From Metridium senile (taxonomy: Eukaryota; Cnidaria; Anthozoa; Actiniaria; Metridiidae): a stretch of DNA of 64,000 nt. Positions 33,905 to 47,600 of the stretch are shown in pieces; within the stretch, counting starts at the first letter, position 1, and every line of letters starts with the position of its first letter. The notes beneath the pieces were generated by a model. It saw only the letters and a list, made by a program, of their open reading frames with translations, was not told where the DNA came from and did not search any database. The stretch covers positions 10,381,101-10,445,100 of the forward strand of contig OX459101.1 in the NCBI GenBank assembly GCA_949775045.1. The letters are read 5' to 3'. The translations under genes were made by a program, and so were the position numbers.

Positions 33905-34255
33905 GTGTGCCTTGATTTTGCAATAGCGCAAAGGAATGAAGACTCGAAAACGATTTTACTTTGTGTATTGTGGTTATTTTAGCTCTAGATGTGTCATGTG
34001 TCTTGATTTTGCAGCAGCGCGAAGGAATAGAGACTCGAAAACAATTTCACTTGTGTATTGTGGTTATTTTAGCTCTAGATGTGTCATGTGTCTTGATTTT
34101 GCAGCAGCGCGCCGGCGAAGGAAATTGGACTCGAAAACAAGTTCACTTGTGTATTGTGGTTATTTTAGCTCTAGATGTGTCATGTGTCTTGATTTTGCAG
34201 CAGTGCGAAGGGAATAGAGACTCGAAAACAATTTCACTTGTGTATTGTGGTTAAT
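33905..34255. repeat. 90/96-bp tandem repeat, about 3.5 units
   Basis: TTAGCTCTAGATGTGTCATG recurs at about 33981, 34071 and 34167, with TTGATTTTGCAGCAGCGCGA in each unit. The unit length is divisible by three, so a repeated frame (CGYFSSRCVMCLDFAA) stays open. There is no sign that this is a real protein. Confidence 0.85.
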
Positions 34256-34705
34256 AAATAGTGCTTCTGATGTTTTTCTTTTTCTGTAATGTCTAAAGTT
34301 AGACGCGAGAATACTCGAGTGTTCGATGTTTATGGTATCGTGTCCTGTTTCAATGCTATGTTTAGTGAAAGATGATTTCTTGTCTTTTCCACTATGTTCT
34401 GCTATGCGTTCCTCTATTCTTCTAGCTGTTTCCCCAATGTAGGTGTGAGGACAACCTTCTTGTGGGCATTCTAGTTTGTAGACAATGTTGTGTTTATGTC
34501 GAAAATTAGTTCTATCTTTTAACTTGAAGCGTGATGCTAGTTTATTAGCTTTAAACGCAATTTTCGACATAAACACAACATTGTCTACAAACTAGAATGC
34601 CCACAAGAAGGTTGTCCTCACACCTTGAGCCTCTTAAACTAATTTAGATTCATATTCAGTTCACTTTGCTGTAGATGGCCTTTGGATAAAGGCCGAAATA
34701 TACAA
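34256..34705 (-). mobile_element. Penelope-like element fragment with GIY-YIG domain and inverted end
   Basis: On the minus strand 34576-34256 encodes FRHKHNIVYKLECPQEGCPH then TYIGETARRIEERIAEH, the GIY-YIG endonuclease typical of Penelope-like retroelements, followed by TKHSIETGHD. At about 34560-34620 the stretch for NIVYKLECPQEGCP reappears inverted, a head-to-head arrangement often seen in these elements. Just beyond, CTGTAGA (34669), a perfect GGCCTTT/AAAGGCC hairpin and GAAA resemble a decayed hammerhead ribozyme. Confidence 0.75.
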
Positions 34706-35272
34706 AGTAATAAAAAATAAAAAAAATGTCAAGCCTTCTTGCTTTCCTATTCATTATCAAACTGTATGCCCAAGTAAACATATTCAAAAAGTGAATGAAA
34801 CCTCTTTAAATCTCACGGAATAATCAGATTTATTATCTATATTAGTAATAATATCAATTATTTTTGATATCATAATTATTTATATCAAATTTGAGAAGTT
34901 CAAAAAACGAAAAATGAAGTCAAAAATGGAATAATGACATGTGAATGATGTAGTCTAGATGGGCACGCTTCATGTCCTTTGACTGTAAACTCGATCAAAG
35001 TATCCAAAATAACTTGAGTAAACTTACTGTTATAGTAATCAAAATGGTAGTTCCTAAACTAAATCAAAGAGTTTTTTATATAGTGAAATGTGGGCCCTTG
35101 ATCTTGGCCTGACTGAAGTGAAACTTTTTAAAACAACTCAGTTTTGATAAACTATCGTTTTAAAAAAGTACAGTTATCAACACTTGAAATATGTATTATT
35201 GTTATAATAATGATTATAATAAAGAGATTATATAATTCTAATAGATTAAATGCAAAATAGATTTCCACATAC

Positions 35273-35354
35273 CTAAGAAAGACTGTCTTCCCATCCCAAA
35301 AGAAACTAACTGAGTTCAAAAGTAGGAATGAAAACTATCAATTATGTATATATA
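35273..35354 (-). promoter_or_regulatory. Putative TATA promoter and 5' non-coding exon of pentraxin copy 2
   Basis: Same layout as 14278-14358: TATATATA about 75 bp before CTTTCTTAG|GTATGTGG on the minus strand. The first coding exon opens at the acceptor beside 31544. Conservation between copies supports a real 5' exon. Confidence 0.55.
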
Positions 35355-35419
35355 ATTTGCCATTCTCCCTTGACTACATGTAAATTAAACATCACATGAT
35401 ATTGAAACTTGCAGGTGAA

Positions 35420-36060
35420 AATATCTAATTATAAATGAAATTATTTTTATAGTCATTGTATCAACCAAAACATTGACTTTCTGCAGGACGTTAAAACACA
35501 TGATTTTAAAGTTTTTCTTAAAGTTCATTGAGCGTTATTTTCATGATTTTTGCTAAAAATCAGCCCAATTTTGTGTCTACGTTGAAGCACACTGACGGTG
35601 ATCCAAAGCACCTTCCGACTTGAAATTTTGCAGATAAATAGTCTAAAGTTGGAGCAAGATTTGTGCAGTCGAAGGGATTGTTAGAATGTTTTCTTTGCAA
35701 AGTTATTGGATGGCAAATATGAAAGAGTGAATTTGTAGCTTAAAAAATTGCCTCTCAAATTATTCAAAATCGGGTTTTACGATTTTCTTCAAACTTCGTA
35801 TACTTCTAGGCAAACAGCTATGTATTAGCACTGTGAAGGTCGTTTTAAAAGTTTAGATCGAAAAACGCGATAAATTGCTGCTAATCAAAAACCGCGATGC
35901 CATTGTTTCGTCGCTATGGTAACGCCGATGTAAACAAAACACACACCCTCACAAACTTCAATCTTTATGTAAAAAGTGGGCAAAGTGTGAAAGCTGTGGG
36001 TGTTTGCTTATCAGATCTACAGCCGTTTAAAGTTGACCGGTCAAGCACTAGGAAAACTGT
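35420..36060. other. Upstream flank of pentraxin copy 2; no gene seen
   Basis: No recognised feature. The corresponding interval in copy 1 (14.4-21.7 kb) is about 7 kb because of the satellite and insertions. Confidence 0.5.
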
Positions 36061-37800
36061 AGGAAGCCTTCTTAACACTATAGAAATACAAATTACACTT
36101 CTATTTAGTCAAAGACATCATTATGTAAAAATTTAAACATCGCCATGGGATAAAATTAGCGATAAAAAGATAACTGTTTCAGATTCATAAAGAGAATGCA
36201 GAAAGCCCGCCAAAAGCACACAACCGATGCACGCGCGCGTCTATTTTCATGACTTTTGGCGGGAATTTGATTCATTTTACTGAATATTTCTTATCCATAT
36301 CATTGTTAATCTTTGAAATAAATAGAGGTATTTTAAATTGGTTTTCCAGTGTTTCGTATATTTTTTTAACTTTTAGTTGGGCTTTCCCTGAGTTTTTAAT
36401 AAATAATAACCAAATTAAAACTGTTTGTTTACCTGATCAAAAACCTCAAAGTGAATTGAAAATTGCACTTATTTTGGTTGGAACTGAGTGATCAAGCGCT
36501 ACTGATTATTCGCGTACAGAGCTATACAGCTTATTTCAAATCATATAAAAAGTAAAAATCAATACTGCAACAATAGCTTTTCTAATTTCAATTTTTTGTT
36601 CTCTTTTCAATTTTACTGGGAGGTATCAAAACAGAATGAATTAAAAAAAAATATATATAATTAGTTTCTCATTGTTTTGAGAAATAAAGCATTTTTCACT
36701 GACACCTCAACTTCATGCACTGTTATCACAACTAGAAACTTTTTCGCACGCTGATTGGCTGAGAACCATGTTCCTGATAAGAGAACATGTTAGGCCTTGG
36801 GTTCTTTTAACTTGCAATCGCCGTTCGCCTCTTCAACCTTTTTTGAATTAGGTGTATTCACCCAATTGCAAGAAGGTTGTCCATACTTTTGTAAATAAGT
36901 GGAAAAGGAATTAATTAAAAGGCAAAAAAGGACAGTATTCTTGCAATTAGGTGAATACCATATTGGAACATTTAAAAAATTGTTCTTGGCCTTCCGCCCT
37001 GTGCTTCCCTCAACTAACACCACAGGAAGCCCAACACCTCTGTTTCATTTATAAGCGTTTGCATATGTTCGATAAACTAGATATAAAAAAATTATGAATT
37101 TGTCAGATTGGTGGTCATTCTAAGATTTCAATTTGGCCATAAGAAAGGGAAGTTTGACAATTTGGCCCACGCGCACTAAAAAAATCCGCTTCTTGTCAGA
37201 GCCGGCCCCAGGAGTTGATCATGCATTATATAGGAAATTGGATTTTGTAACTCACGCAAAGTTATCCCCAGGTGACCCTCGAGGGTAAACCTTTTTAGGC
37301 ACAGGGAAAAAGTGATTTGTAGGCACAGGGAAAAGTGAAATAAAAATCCTTAGGGGCCCTTGAGAGTAAACAACTTTATTCTTAAAACTTGATGTATGTA
37401 TCCAAACATTTCTCTGGGGGACTGCCCTTTTTGGAAGTGAACAGCTGATACAAAAGCCTCCCTTGGGGAGTACCCAATTGCTTGATATATATACCCACAT
37501 ATATACCTACATTTCACTCCGTGGGCGAATGAACTCCTACCAACATATATGTGGCTTCATAGCTCAGTTGGTAGAGCATTGCACCGGTACTGCAAAGGTC
37601 ATAGGTTCAAATCCCGTTGAAGTCCCGAATTTTTTTTCGGGCTTCTATAATTGCAATTACATAAATTGCTTATTTCTCCGCGACGATCATAATCATACAC
37701 AAATGCTTGATATATGTTACCAAAAACCATCCAAGGTGGTCCCAGAGAGTGGCATGAAGCCTCCCCATGGTACCCCTGTGCGTAGTCCCCTAGTATTCCA
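36060..37800. repeat. Non-coding part of segmental duplication, copy 2
   Basis: Homologous to 21690-23290, with a private insertion (SINE, 37.49-37.70 kb) and without the MITE found at 22153. No gene recognised. Confidence 0.8.
37554..37700 (+). mobile_element. tRNA-Thr-like headed SINE
   Basis: 37554-37626 folds like a tRNA: acceptor GGCTTCA/TGAAGTC, D arm GCTC/GAGC, anticodon stem TTGCA/TGCAA with loop CCGGTAC (anticodon position GGT). U33 is C and the T stem has a mismatch. It runs straight into CCCGAATTTTTTTTCGGGCT and an AATTGCA-rich body, so it is a SINE rather than a free tRNA gene. GCTTGATATAT lies on both sides as a probable target duplication, and the homologous site at 23.2 kb is empty. 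Confidence 0.75.
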
Positions 37801-37859
37801 TATGGCGTATAAAGTGTATTTCATTTCCTTTGAGCCCCATCGTGTCGGAAACTAAATAA

Positions 37860-38688
37860 TTCATTGACCGGCCATTGAGTAGACCATTGATTGTAGAAGC
37901 ATGCAGATGAGGATTTTTAAGAGCCATCATTTTGTAATTGAGTCATTCGTGAGTCTTTGTCCGTTCTTTTGTAGTGTTCGGGTGTGTTTCTGATCAAACG
38001 TTCTAGAATGCTGATGGTGTTATGTCTACATTTTGAACACCACCAGCTGAAATGAGTCACAATTCGAATAAATGAATAAAATGATAGAAAAATTAACGTC
38101 GTAATCATACAAGAAAAAACAGTATGAAAACTTAATATGTATGTTGTTTTAACAGTGATTTTGATAATAGATGGTGTGATTAAGATAAGCAACTTCCCTG
38201 ACGATCAATCACGAAAAAAAAAAAAAAAAAAAACAGAACGGAAGTTTGCCACGTTTAACGTCCACGAGGTCCTAAAAATCAAAGCAGACGAAAAAAAAAA
38301 TAAAAATAAAAGAACGTTCGAATTTACAGCCTTCTTTGGCGCGCGCACATAATTTTTTGTGGGGGGAGGGGTAGTTCGGTAGCATATTTTTTTCTCCTGA
38401 TGATAATTTTCGGGAAGTTTTTAAAATCACTAATGTAAAAATAGCCGCTAATTATGTGTAAACCAGGATTTTTGGCTAATAGTGTTTTTACACAATCAAT
38501 ATGTTTTATATTTCTTGACTTGAAAAGATTTGTGAAGATACAATCACCCAGCCCACCCCCACTGGGATAATTTTGTTTTGGTGTTTTGTGACGCACATGC
38601 TCAATGGTAGTAGAATGGCATTCAGAAGGTTTTCTCCAGTTCGGATCGGGTTTTAACCTAAGGGGTCGGTTTATGGAGCCCAAGAATA
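37860..38688. other. 5' flank of NDST-b
   Basis: Contains an A-rich run near 38.22 kb and no gene. The NDST-b promoter is expected here, but no clear TATA box or other element is recognised. Confidence 0.4.
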
Positions 38689-41600
38689 ATGAGGATATGG
38701 AGGTTTCATTTGGGATCTTTTCTGAGAAGGATTTTTTTAGCGACGATTTTTCTATGTGTTATAACTTGCTGGATAATATGGACACAAGCTGGTACCTCGA
38801 CGGAGCGCGAACAAACTCAGCAACGAACAATAACAGTCAGTTTTACAGCCAAAAAATGCAACTACCCACAGAGATATCATTCCTCTACTACGGAAGACAG
38901 TCAAAACGCGATGAAAGCGTTCATACAAGACAATTTAAACCGTCCTTCGCAAGACAGAGCATTGATTGTTTACAAGCATACGTCCATTGTGTTTCGTTGG
39001 GACATCACGGCAATTCTTGGAGCAAACCGAATTCCTTATAATGTAGTCTGGGTTTCACAGAAAACTAATTTCCCTGTTTTAATGGAAAATAATCAACCTA
39101 AATATAGTGTTATTATATTTGAAAGTTTGAAATTTTACGTAGATCTTTCTATACATAATCGTAGACTTATCGATTCTTACGCTCGTGAATTCTCCGTCGG
39201 TCTTGTGCTTTTCACAGGGCAGGAAAATTTACTACAACACAATGTACGGGATCTTGAAATCCGCTTTCAAGCCGGAGTAAAAGGATTAAAAAACGCAGAA
39301 TTAAATCCTTCGTCTCCGCTTTTAAATATAGCAAGAGCTGGCGGTGTTGTGGAAGGCCTTTTGCCGTTAAATCGGTGGGTAACTTTTGCCTCAAATCACA
39401 GCACCCATGAAGCTGTTGAAATTGCAACACAAGAAATCTCATCTACACGGTTTCAAGAAGTGGACGACGACGAGGGACCCGTTGAAACTCATACTTTAAG
39501 AAGAGTCGTCACTGTAATGGTAGATAAAGGAGATTTGGATGGAATAAAGAGAGTATATTTTGGAAATAGTGTAGGATTTTGGCTACATCGTTTGCTATTT
39601 ATTGATTCATTGAACTTTCTGTCGAACGGCGCTCTCAGCAAACCATTGGATCGATGGTTTCTTGTGGATATAGATGACATTTTTGTGGGAAAAGCTGGCA
39701 TTCGTATGACTAAAGACGATGTACAGGTATTGCTTCAAACTAAGCACTTTTATTCTCAATGAATTTTCCAGTTCTTTGTACACTTGTGTTCGTTCTTATA
39801 CACTAGTTGTGGTAATCTCACAGTCAAACAGCGGGTTGTCTTTATTGATTCTAGTAATTTCACAGTTTTCTTCCTGCACAAATCAAACACTTGACATCTA
39901 TATCAGCTGATAGCTTATTTATTGTTATTTTAATTGAGTGACATATCCAACACCGGCAAAATTCGTACCGGATATATAAATTACAATGTTTGAATTTCAT
40001 TACACACAAATTTGTCATGCCAAGCGCGTGATTTTTTTGATATTCTAAAATAGATTCTCGCGTATTTTTCATTGTTTCGCAATGGCGGTCTTTTTGCAGT
40101 GGCTTGAAACTTAAATGTTTGATTAAAGAAATATTATTATTATGAATTACTTAATTTGATTTTGTTTGTTATGCTGATTTTAAACCAGATATGGAATGCA
40201 ATTTCTGTTCAAGTTTTTCAGTCATGTTGTATAAAATACTACAATAATTCTAGAGTTAGTTTTAAATAAGTTATAATCTTATATGAATTTCATTTTTCAA
40301 TGTATGATGTCGTAAAAAAGTTTTATATTGAAAATTTAATAAATTTGTATCCTTGTTCTATTAGGAGTAGCACATATTTCATCCATGCATGCATTCATTC
40401 ATTTATTTATTTTTCTTTTTATTCAGGCTCTTATTTCAGTGCAAAATAGAATAAGATCAAAGGTTCCCGGTTTCCAATTTAATCTTGGATTTTCTGGCTA
40501 TCATTATGATAAAGCTCCAGGCACTGATCAAGAAGATGAGGGAGATAAAGAAATAATTAGAAATGCTGAACAATTTTGGTGGTTTAGTCATATGTGGAGC
40601 CACCGTAAGCCACATGAGATTAGCAATCCTGAGGATCTCAAAAAAGAATTACTCAATAATCTGCAATTTGCAAAGGTAGGTAGATAGAGAGCTATGATCA
40701 CAATTGGCACCCATACCATGTTGAGAACTTGAAAAAAGCAACATATATTTTCAACCATCACTCTCCGGCAGGGCTCTTCCGTGAGGTTCGCTCACACTCA
40801 CTACCGGTACATTCCATATTTACAACACACAACTCTGCTCACATGTTGATTTTTGCAGAGGGAGGAAAACTGGATAACCAGAGAAAAAACCCTTGTGGCA
40901 TGAGAGAGAACAACACATCAAACAAACTCTATTCACTTAATTGTCATCCGAGCCGGGAATCGAACCCAGGTTACAGTGGTGAAAGGCCACGGCTTGAACA
41001 AACAATACCAACTTTTAAAAAGACAATGTCTGTCAATGGGCTGTTTATATTTCAAAAACTTGTAATTATAAAGAGACAGACCATTTTTTTCTGCCCTCAA
41101 GTGTTGCACTATATTTCTTTGTTAGCTCACACAAGCGAGTATTTGATGTTGCAAGATATTTTTTCTGCCCTCAAGTGTTGCACTATATTTCTTTGTTAGC
41201 TCACACAAAGGAGTACTTGATGTTGCATGATATTGTTTTAGGGATCAAGATTTTGCTTGGGGTGATTTTTGTGTGGTGATTTAAGGTGGCTCGATTCAGT
41301 TTTTTTACGACCTGACCACCAATTTTCAACAAAAAAAATATGTGCTTTGAAGCAACTTTCTGTAGTATGCTAGCTATACCATCAACTTACTAGAGATAGA
41401 TTGAAGTCTACTATGCAATACGGTTTCTCGAGATCGGAGTGTCCATAGCAACGTTAGGTTTTCCGGGCGTGGTGAGATATTAAGATAAATTGGTCTTAGG
41501 TACTGCTAGGATGCATTGTGGGAACAACTCGAAAAAACGTATTGCATGCACAGGGCTGCAAATAAGTGCCAGTCATTGGACAAATGTCTGATAAAAAGCG

Positions 41601-44600
41601 GAATTTGACTGGTAAATGACCGCTTCTGGTCAGACATTTGACCGATCAAATTTCGCTTAAAATAGTATGAATAAGGTATTTCTTTCTTTCTTTTATATTA
41701 TGTTCACTTAAAATATTTTTGTCCGACCAGACTTGGTTTTTGACAGGTCAAACTTGCCCCTGGCCTGACAAATGACCAGCTTATAGAAAAAAATATTTGC
41801 AGCCCTGATGCATATAGTAGACTGATCAATCTATCTCTAGTAAGTCAACAATATATCATACTATATATATACAGTACTTTTTTTTACTTTTTTTTACTTC
41901 GACAAATATTGTTACTTCGATAAACATTCATTCACCTGGGTTCAGGCCATTCAATACAATGTATATATATAGCATACTGTAGAAAGTTGTTTCAAAGCAC
42001 ATATTTTTTCGGTTATAAATTGGTGGTCAGGTCATTAAAAAACTGAATCAAGCCACCTTAACCCACTCACCATTCATGCAGTATCAAATGGTCCATTATT
42101 AAAAGCATTTTTTTTTTCAGCAACACAATATCCCATTCAATACAAGTTATGCAGTTGCACCCCATCATTCAGGAGTCTACCCTGTGCATCAAATGCTTTA
42201 CGATGGTTGGAAGAAATATTACAATTTAACAGTAACTTCATCGGAGGAATACCCTCATCTGCATCCACATGGACTTAGAAGGGGATTCATTCATAATGGA
42301 ATAAGGGTAGGTTTCAAATTCTTGTATATTTTTTTGTCTGGATGGTGTACTCACTTTTCCCAGAGTATGCAATCTACCTGGGTGGTGTACAACAGTGGTA
42401 GGGGTAATCAGCGATCCTTTAAGGGTTGAACAAATTTCCTCAGCAGTGGTGGAAGCTGCAAATCNNNNNNNNNNNNNNNNNNNNNNNNNNNNNNNNNNNN
42501 NNNNNNNNNNNNNNNNNNNNNNNNNNNNNNNNNNNNNNNNNNNNNNNNNNNNNNNNNNNNNNNNNNNNNNNNNNNNNNNNNNNNNNNNNNNNNNNNNNNN
42601 NNNNNNNNNNNNNNNNNNNNNNNNNNNNNNNNNNNNNNNNNNNNNNNNNNNNNNNNNNNNNNNNTCCTCCTGCTTGTTGGCCTCCTCCTTCTCCTCCTTT
42701 GTCTACTCCTCCTTCTTTAGCTTAGTTGCAGACACCAACCACATTCAAATCAAAGTGAATTTAAACTATCAATTATTATTAATAATAATACACTATTTTT
42801 CAACAGATCAACATATTCATGACTCATCTGTCAAACTACGGCAACGATAGACTAGCTTTGCACACGTTTTCAAATGTGGTGAATTACTTACAATGTTGGA
42901 CAAACTTGAAGCTGAGAACAGAGCATCCATTAGTATTGGCTGATATGTACTTTAAACTTTATCCACAAGAGAAGGAGCCACTATGGACTGTAAGTCATAT
43001 CGAGTTGGTGTCTAATGATCAGGGGCGGATCCAGGGGGGGGGGGGGGGGGGAGATTGGTGCAGGGGGTGCACCTCCCTGGGCTCAGACAAACTTAAAGCT
43101 CGAAAATATTTTTTATTTATATATTACGTCATTTCCTAATGGTGTACCCCTCTGAAAAAAATCCTGGATCTGCCCCTGATGATGATAACGATGGTTGGGA
43201 TTAAGATGGTGATAATGATGATGATAGCTGATATTTGATGGTGCATGGTAATGATCGATATTGGTAGTGTTGATGGTGATGATTAATGCCTGATTCTGAT
43301 AATGATGATGATGATGGTAGCTAGTAGCAATGATGATGATGATATTGATGGTGCATATGATGATGATATTGATGGTGCATATGATTATGATATTGATGGT
43401 GCATATGATTATGATATTGATGGTGCATATGATTATGATATTGATGGTGCATATGATTATGATATTGATGGTGCATATGAATATGATATTGATGGTGCAT
43501 ATGATTATGATATTAATGGTGCATATATGATTATGATATTGATGGTGCATATGATTATGATATTGATGGTGCATATGATTATGATATTGATGGTGTTTAT
43601 AAATAATGAGGATAAATGCATGGAAACTAGCGAGTAAACTAGACGTATCTGGCTGTGGTTGTTATAAACAATAGGTAATATGTTGACTTAATTAACTTGA
43701 TTTATACTGACCTTTCAAGGATTAATTAGCCCTTCATAAGTGTCCAATAATGAGGATGATTACAATGTTGATGGTATCTAGCTGGTGATGCATGGTGAAG
43801 ATGGCTACTAAATAATGATGGTGATAGGTTATAAGAGTGATAACTTCTTTCATCTTCCAGAACCCATGTAGTGACAGACGACATCAACAAATATGGGGAA
43901 AGGGCAAGACATGTAATCGCCTGCCATCATTTCTAATAGTAGGACCACAAAAGACTGGCACTACAGCTCTTTACTCCTTTCTCTCAATGCATCCTGACTT
44001 GATTAGTAGCAAGAGAAGTAGCAAGACTTTTGAGGAAGTACAGTTCTTTAATGGTGTTAATTACTTGAAAGGACTCGACTGGTTAGTGGACATAATTTTA
44101 TTCTCTTCACTCGAATCCTTCTCTTCTCTTTTTTATTCTCTTCCCTTTTTCTCCCTTTCCTTCTTTTCCCATATGTTCTGTTACTCTCCTCGTTTCTTCT
44201 CATCTGTTTTGTTCTGTTCTTTTCTCTTCACGCACCTCCCCTCCCCTTCTATTTGCTTCTCTTCCTGTCTTTTTGTTTCTCTCCCCTTCTCTTTTTGCCT
44301 TTGCTTTCTTTTCCCTTTCCTCCCTTTCCTTCTCTTCCAATATGTTCTGTTACTCTCCTCGTTTCTTCTCATCTATTTTGTTCTGTTCTTTTCTATTCCC
44401 TTCTTTTTGTTTCTCTTCTGTTCTTTTTGTTTCTCTTCTATTCTTCTTGTTTCTCTTCCCTTCTCGTTTTTTCCTTTGCTCTTCTTTTCCCTTTCCTTCT
44501 CTTTCCATACGTTCTGTTACTCTCTATTTTTCTTCTCATCTGTTTTGTTCTGTTCTTTTCTCTTCCCTTCCCTTCTCCTTGTTCTCTTTCCATCTTTTTT

Positions 44601-47600
44601 CCTTTTCTCTTTTCTTCCCTTTTCCTATCTTTCCTTCCCTTCCCATATCATTACTCTCTTTTCTTCTCATCTGTTTTGTTCTTTCCTCTTCTTTTCTTTT
44701 TCTTCACTTCCCTTCTTTTTACTTCTCTATCCTTTCCCTTTCTTTCATTCTCTTCTCATCTGTTCTGTTCTCTTTTCATATATTCTTCTTTTCCTATATT
44801 CCTACTCTCCTATCATCAAATTGACATTTAAGGTTTATTATCATCTTTATTCCTTTCTTGTAGGTATTTAAACTTCTTCCAGGATGTTGCAAAAAACAGA
44901 AGTGCAATTCTATTTGAAAAGTCTGCCAACTACTTTGATTCTCACAAAGCTCCCCTTAGAGCTTTTTCACTTCTCCCTAAGGCAAAGATTGTTGTCATAT
45001 TGATAGATCCTGTCAAACGAGCTTATTCCTGGTATCAGGTATTACACATTAATTGATTTTAAATTGTTTATAGCTGGTCTCAAGAAGATTTAGGGGTTAC
45101 AGACAAGTGAGTTTTTTTATTGGCAAATGCAGGAACTGAAAAGAAATTGTAAATAATTTTTTTTTTTTTTTAAATTTTAAATACTACACAAGGCCGTAGC
45201 CATGAGCAGTCAGCAAGTGACAGTCACTGTATTTGCTGATAAAGAACAAACGAAAAGTCTCTATTAAACTCTTTTAATATTTAAATTGAGTTTGCTGATG
45301 TTGGCTTTGCAAGCGTCATCGTCAAATAACCGCACCCAACGTGATCCATTTAAGCCAATGGGGAACTCAGATGTTGTACAGTGCACCAAATTTTAATATT
45401 AAATAGATAGGTATTACATTGCATATGTAACAACATCATTATTTTGTTTTCAAGCTATTCATATTATATTGCTTATTCAAGCTATTAAATATTTTGAGAA
45501 TATTCTGGATACACTGTGTTTCCCCTTCCCCTTGAAGCAATTGGCAGCAACTTTACTTAAGCCTAAAATCAATATATAAATGATAATATATAATGATATA
45601 TTTAGATCAAAGTTTTTTTGTTTCGGCCCTCAGGCCGAAACGGTACTTGAATCAGTTTGCGGACCCATAATTTTCCGCCTCTTCTGTCAATCATCTTATA
45701 GTTCAGCGAATCAGATTCCTCGTGAGCAGCATTAGCCAATTACACAATAAGTATGAATAATGCGTTACAAAATTATGTTTATCATGCAAAGTCAATACTA
45801 CCGGGCCACCTTAAGTAATGATGTGTGTAAGAAGTAGGCAACTCTCTATTGTTCTGCGGCAATAGCAACCTCCCCACATAAGAATGTCTTAGTTTGCCTG
45901 CCTCGTTCTTACACACATCATTACTTAAACAATATTAAATGCCCCAAAATGCATTTTGGTCTTGGAATGCACTATTCAGTATATAATATTATGCAGTATT
46001 CTATGTTTTTTGAAATATTTTTGAAATTTTTCTCATCTTCAGCACGTAAGAAGCCATAACGTTGCTGCTGCACTTGAAAACAGCTTCTATGACGTTCTCA
46101 CCAAAAGCAATGCATCGTCAAATAGGGAGTTCTTTGTTCTTGGCCAACGTTGTCTTAACCCTGGTCTGTATGTTAACCACCTTGAAAGATGGCTGATGTA
46201 CTATTCACCACAACAGGTATTATCATTATTATAACGGTTGTCATTATTATCATCATCATTATCATCATCATCATCATCATCATCATAAATTGCTATTATC
46301 ATCATCATCATAAATTGCTATTATCTTAATCATTATCATCCTCATAAATTTTTATTATCATCATCATTATCATCATCATCATTATTCTTATCATTATCAT
46401 AATCATCATCATTATTATCACCATCATTATTATCATTGTTAAATTATAACATTGCTATTATCATCATCATTATTTTTTTTTCATCGTTATCATCATTATT
46501 ATTATCATCATCATTATTATCATCATCATTGTTATCATCATCATTATCGTTATCATCATCATTATTATAATAATAATAATAATAATAATTTAATGTGTTT
46601 ATATGGCGCATTTCTAGTCTCAATGCGCCTTACATGTATAAATTAAATAAAAGTGATTAATTATACAAAATATTGTGAAAAGAGGAAGGACTTGAGTTTA
46701 CACTTAAATGAAGATAATGATTTAGCGTTTTTAATGTCATCAGGTAATGAGTTCCAAAGTGAAGGGGCAGCAAAACTGAAAGAACGAGCACCGTAATAGT
46801 TAGTTTTTACATCAGGGACTGTGAGAAGTGAACGGTTTTGTGAACGTAGATTTTGTTTAGGACAGTATGGCTTGATGGTAGATTTTAAGTAGTCAGCAGA
46901 TTGGCCATTAAGAATTTTGTAGGTGATTAGAAGAAGCTTGAATTTAGATCTTGCTTGGACTGGGAGCCAGTGAAGTTGTTTGAGTATAGGTGTAATGTGT
47001 TCATTCCTGCGTCGACCTGTTATTATACGTGCAGCAGTGTTCTGGATTCTTTGAAGTTTATCTGTTTGATATTTTGGTAGACCATAGAGGAGAGAGTTAC
47101 AGAAGTCAAGACGAGATATCACTAGTGAATTAATAAGCAATTGACAAAAGAATTCACGTTCGTGACGTAATGATGTTCGTGACGTAATGATTATCATCAT
47201 TATTGTTATCATCATCATTATTGTTATCATCATCATTAATGTTATCATCATCATTGTTATCATCATCATTATTGTTATCATCATCATTATTGTTATCATC
47301 ATTATTGTTATCATCATCATTGTTATCATCATCATTGTTATCATCATCATTATTGTTATCATCATCATCATGTCATATTTGTTATTTTCATCATGTTTGT
47401 AATTATTATATATCATCATCACTATCACCATCATTATCATCATTACTATGATCATCATATTATTATTATCATGATCATCATATTATTACTGGTATCATAA
47501 TCCATGATTTTCACTTATAATTAATAATTATTTATACTTCATATTCACTCTTGATAATGACACCAGGGTGTGTCGAATGTAAAAGAAATACAACAAATCT

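Noticed and set aside
37554..37626. Functional tRNA-Thr gene
   Set aside because: Cloverleaf is present but U33 is C, the T stem is mismatched, and the sequence continues into a SINE body with a target duplication.
38604..39041. 145-residue protein at the NDST-b start
   Set aside because: Out-of-frame shadow of NDST-b exon 1.
43113..43637. Repeat proteins rich in D/Y/H on both strands
   Set aside because: All frames come from the 24-bp GAT-type minisatellite inside an NDST-b intron.
44100..44871. Long S/F/L-rich membrane-like proteins
   Set aside because: Polypyrimidine tract artefact between two validated NDST-b exons.
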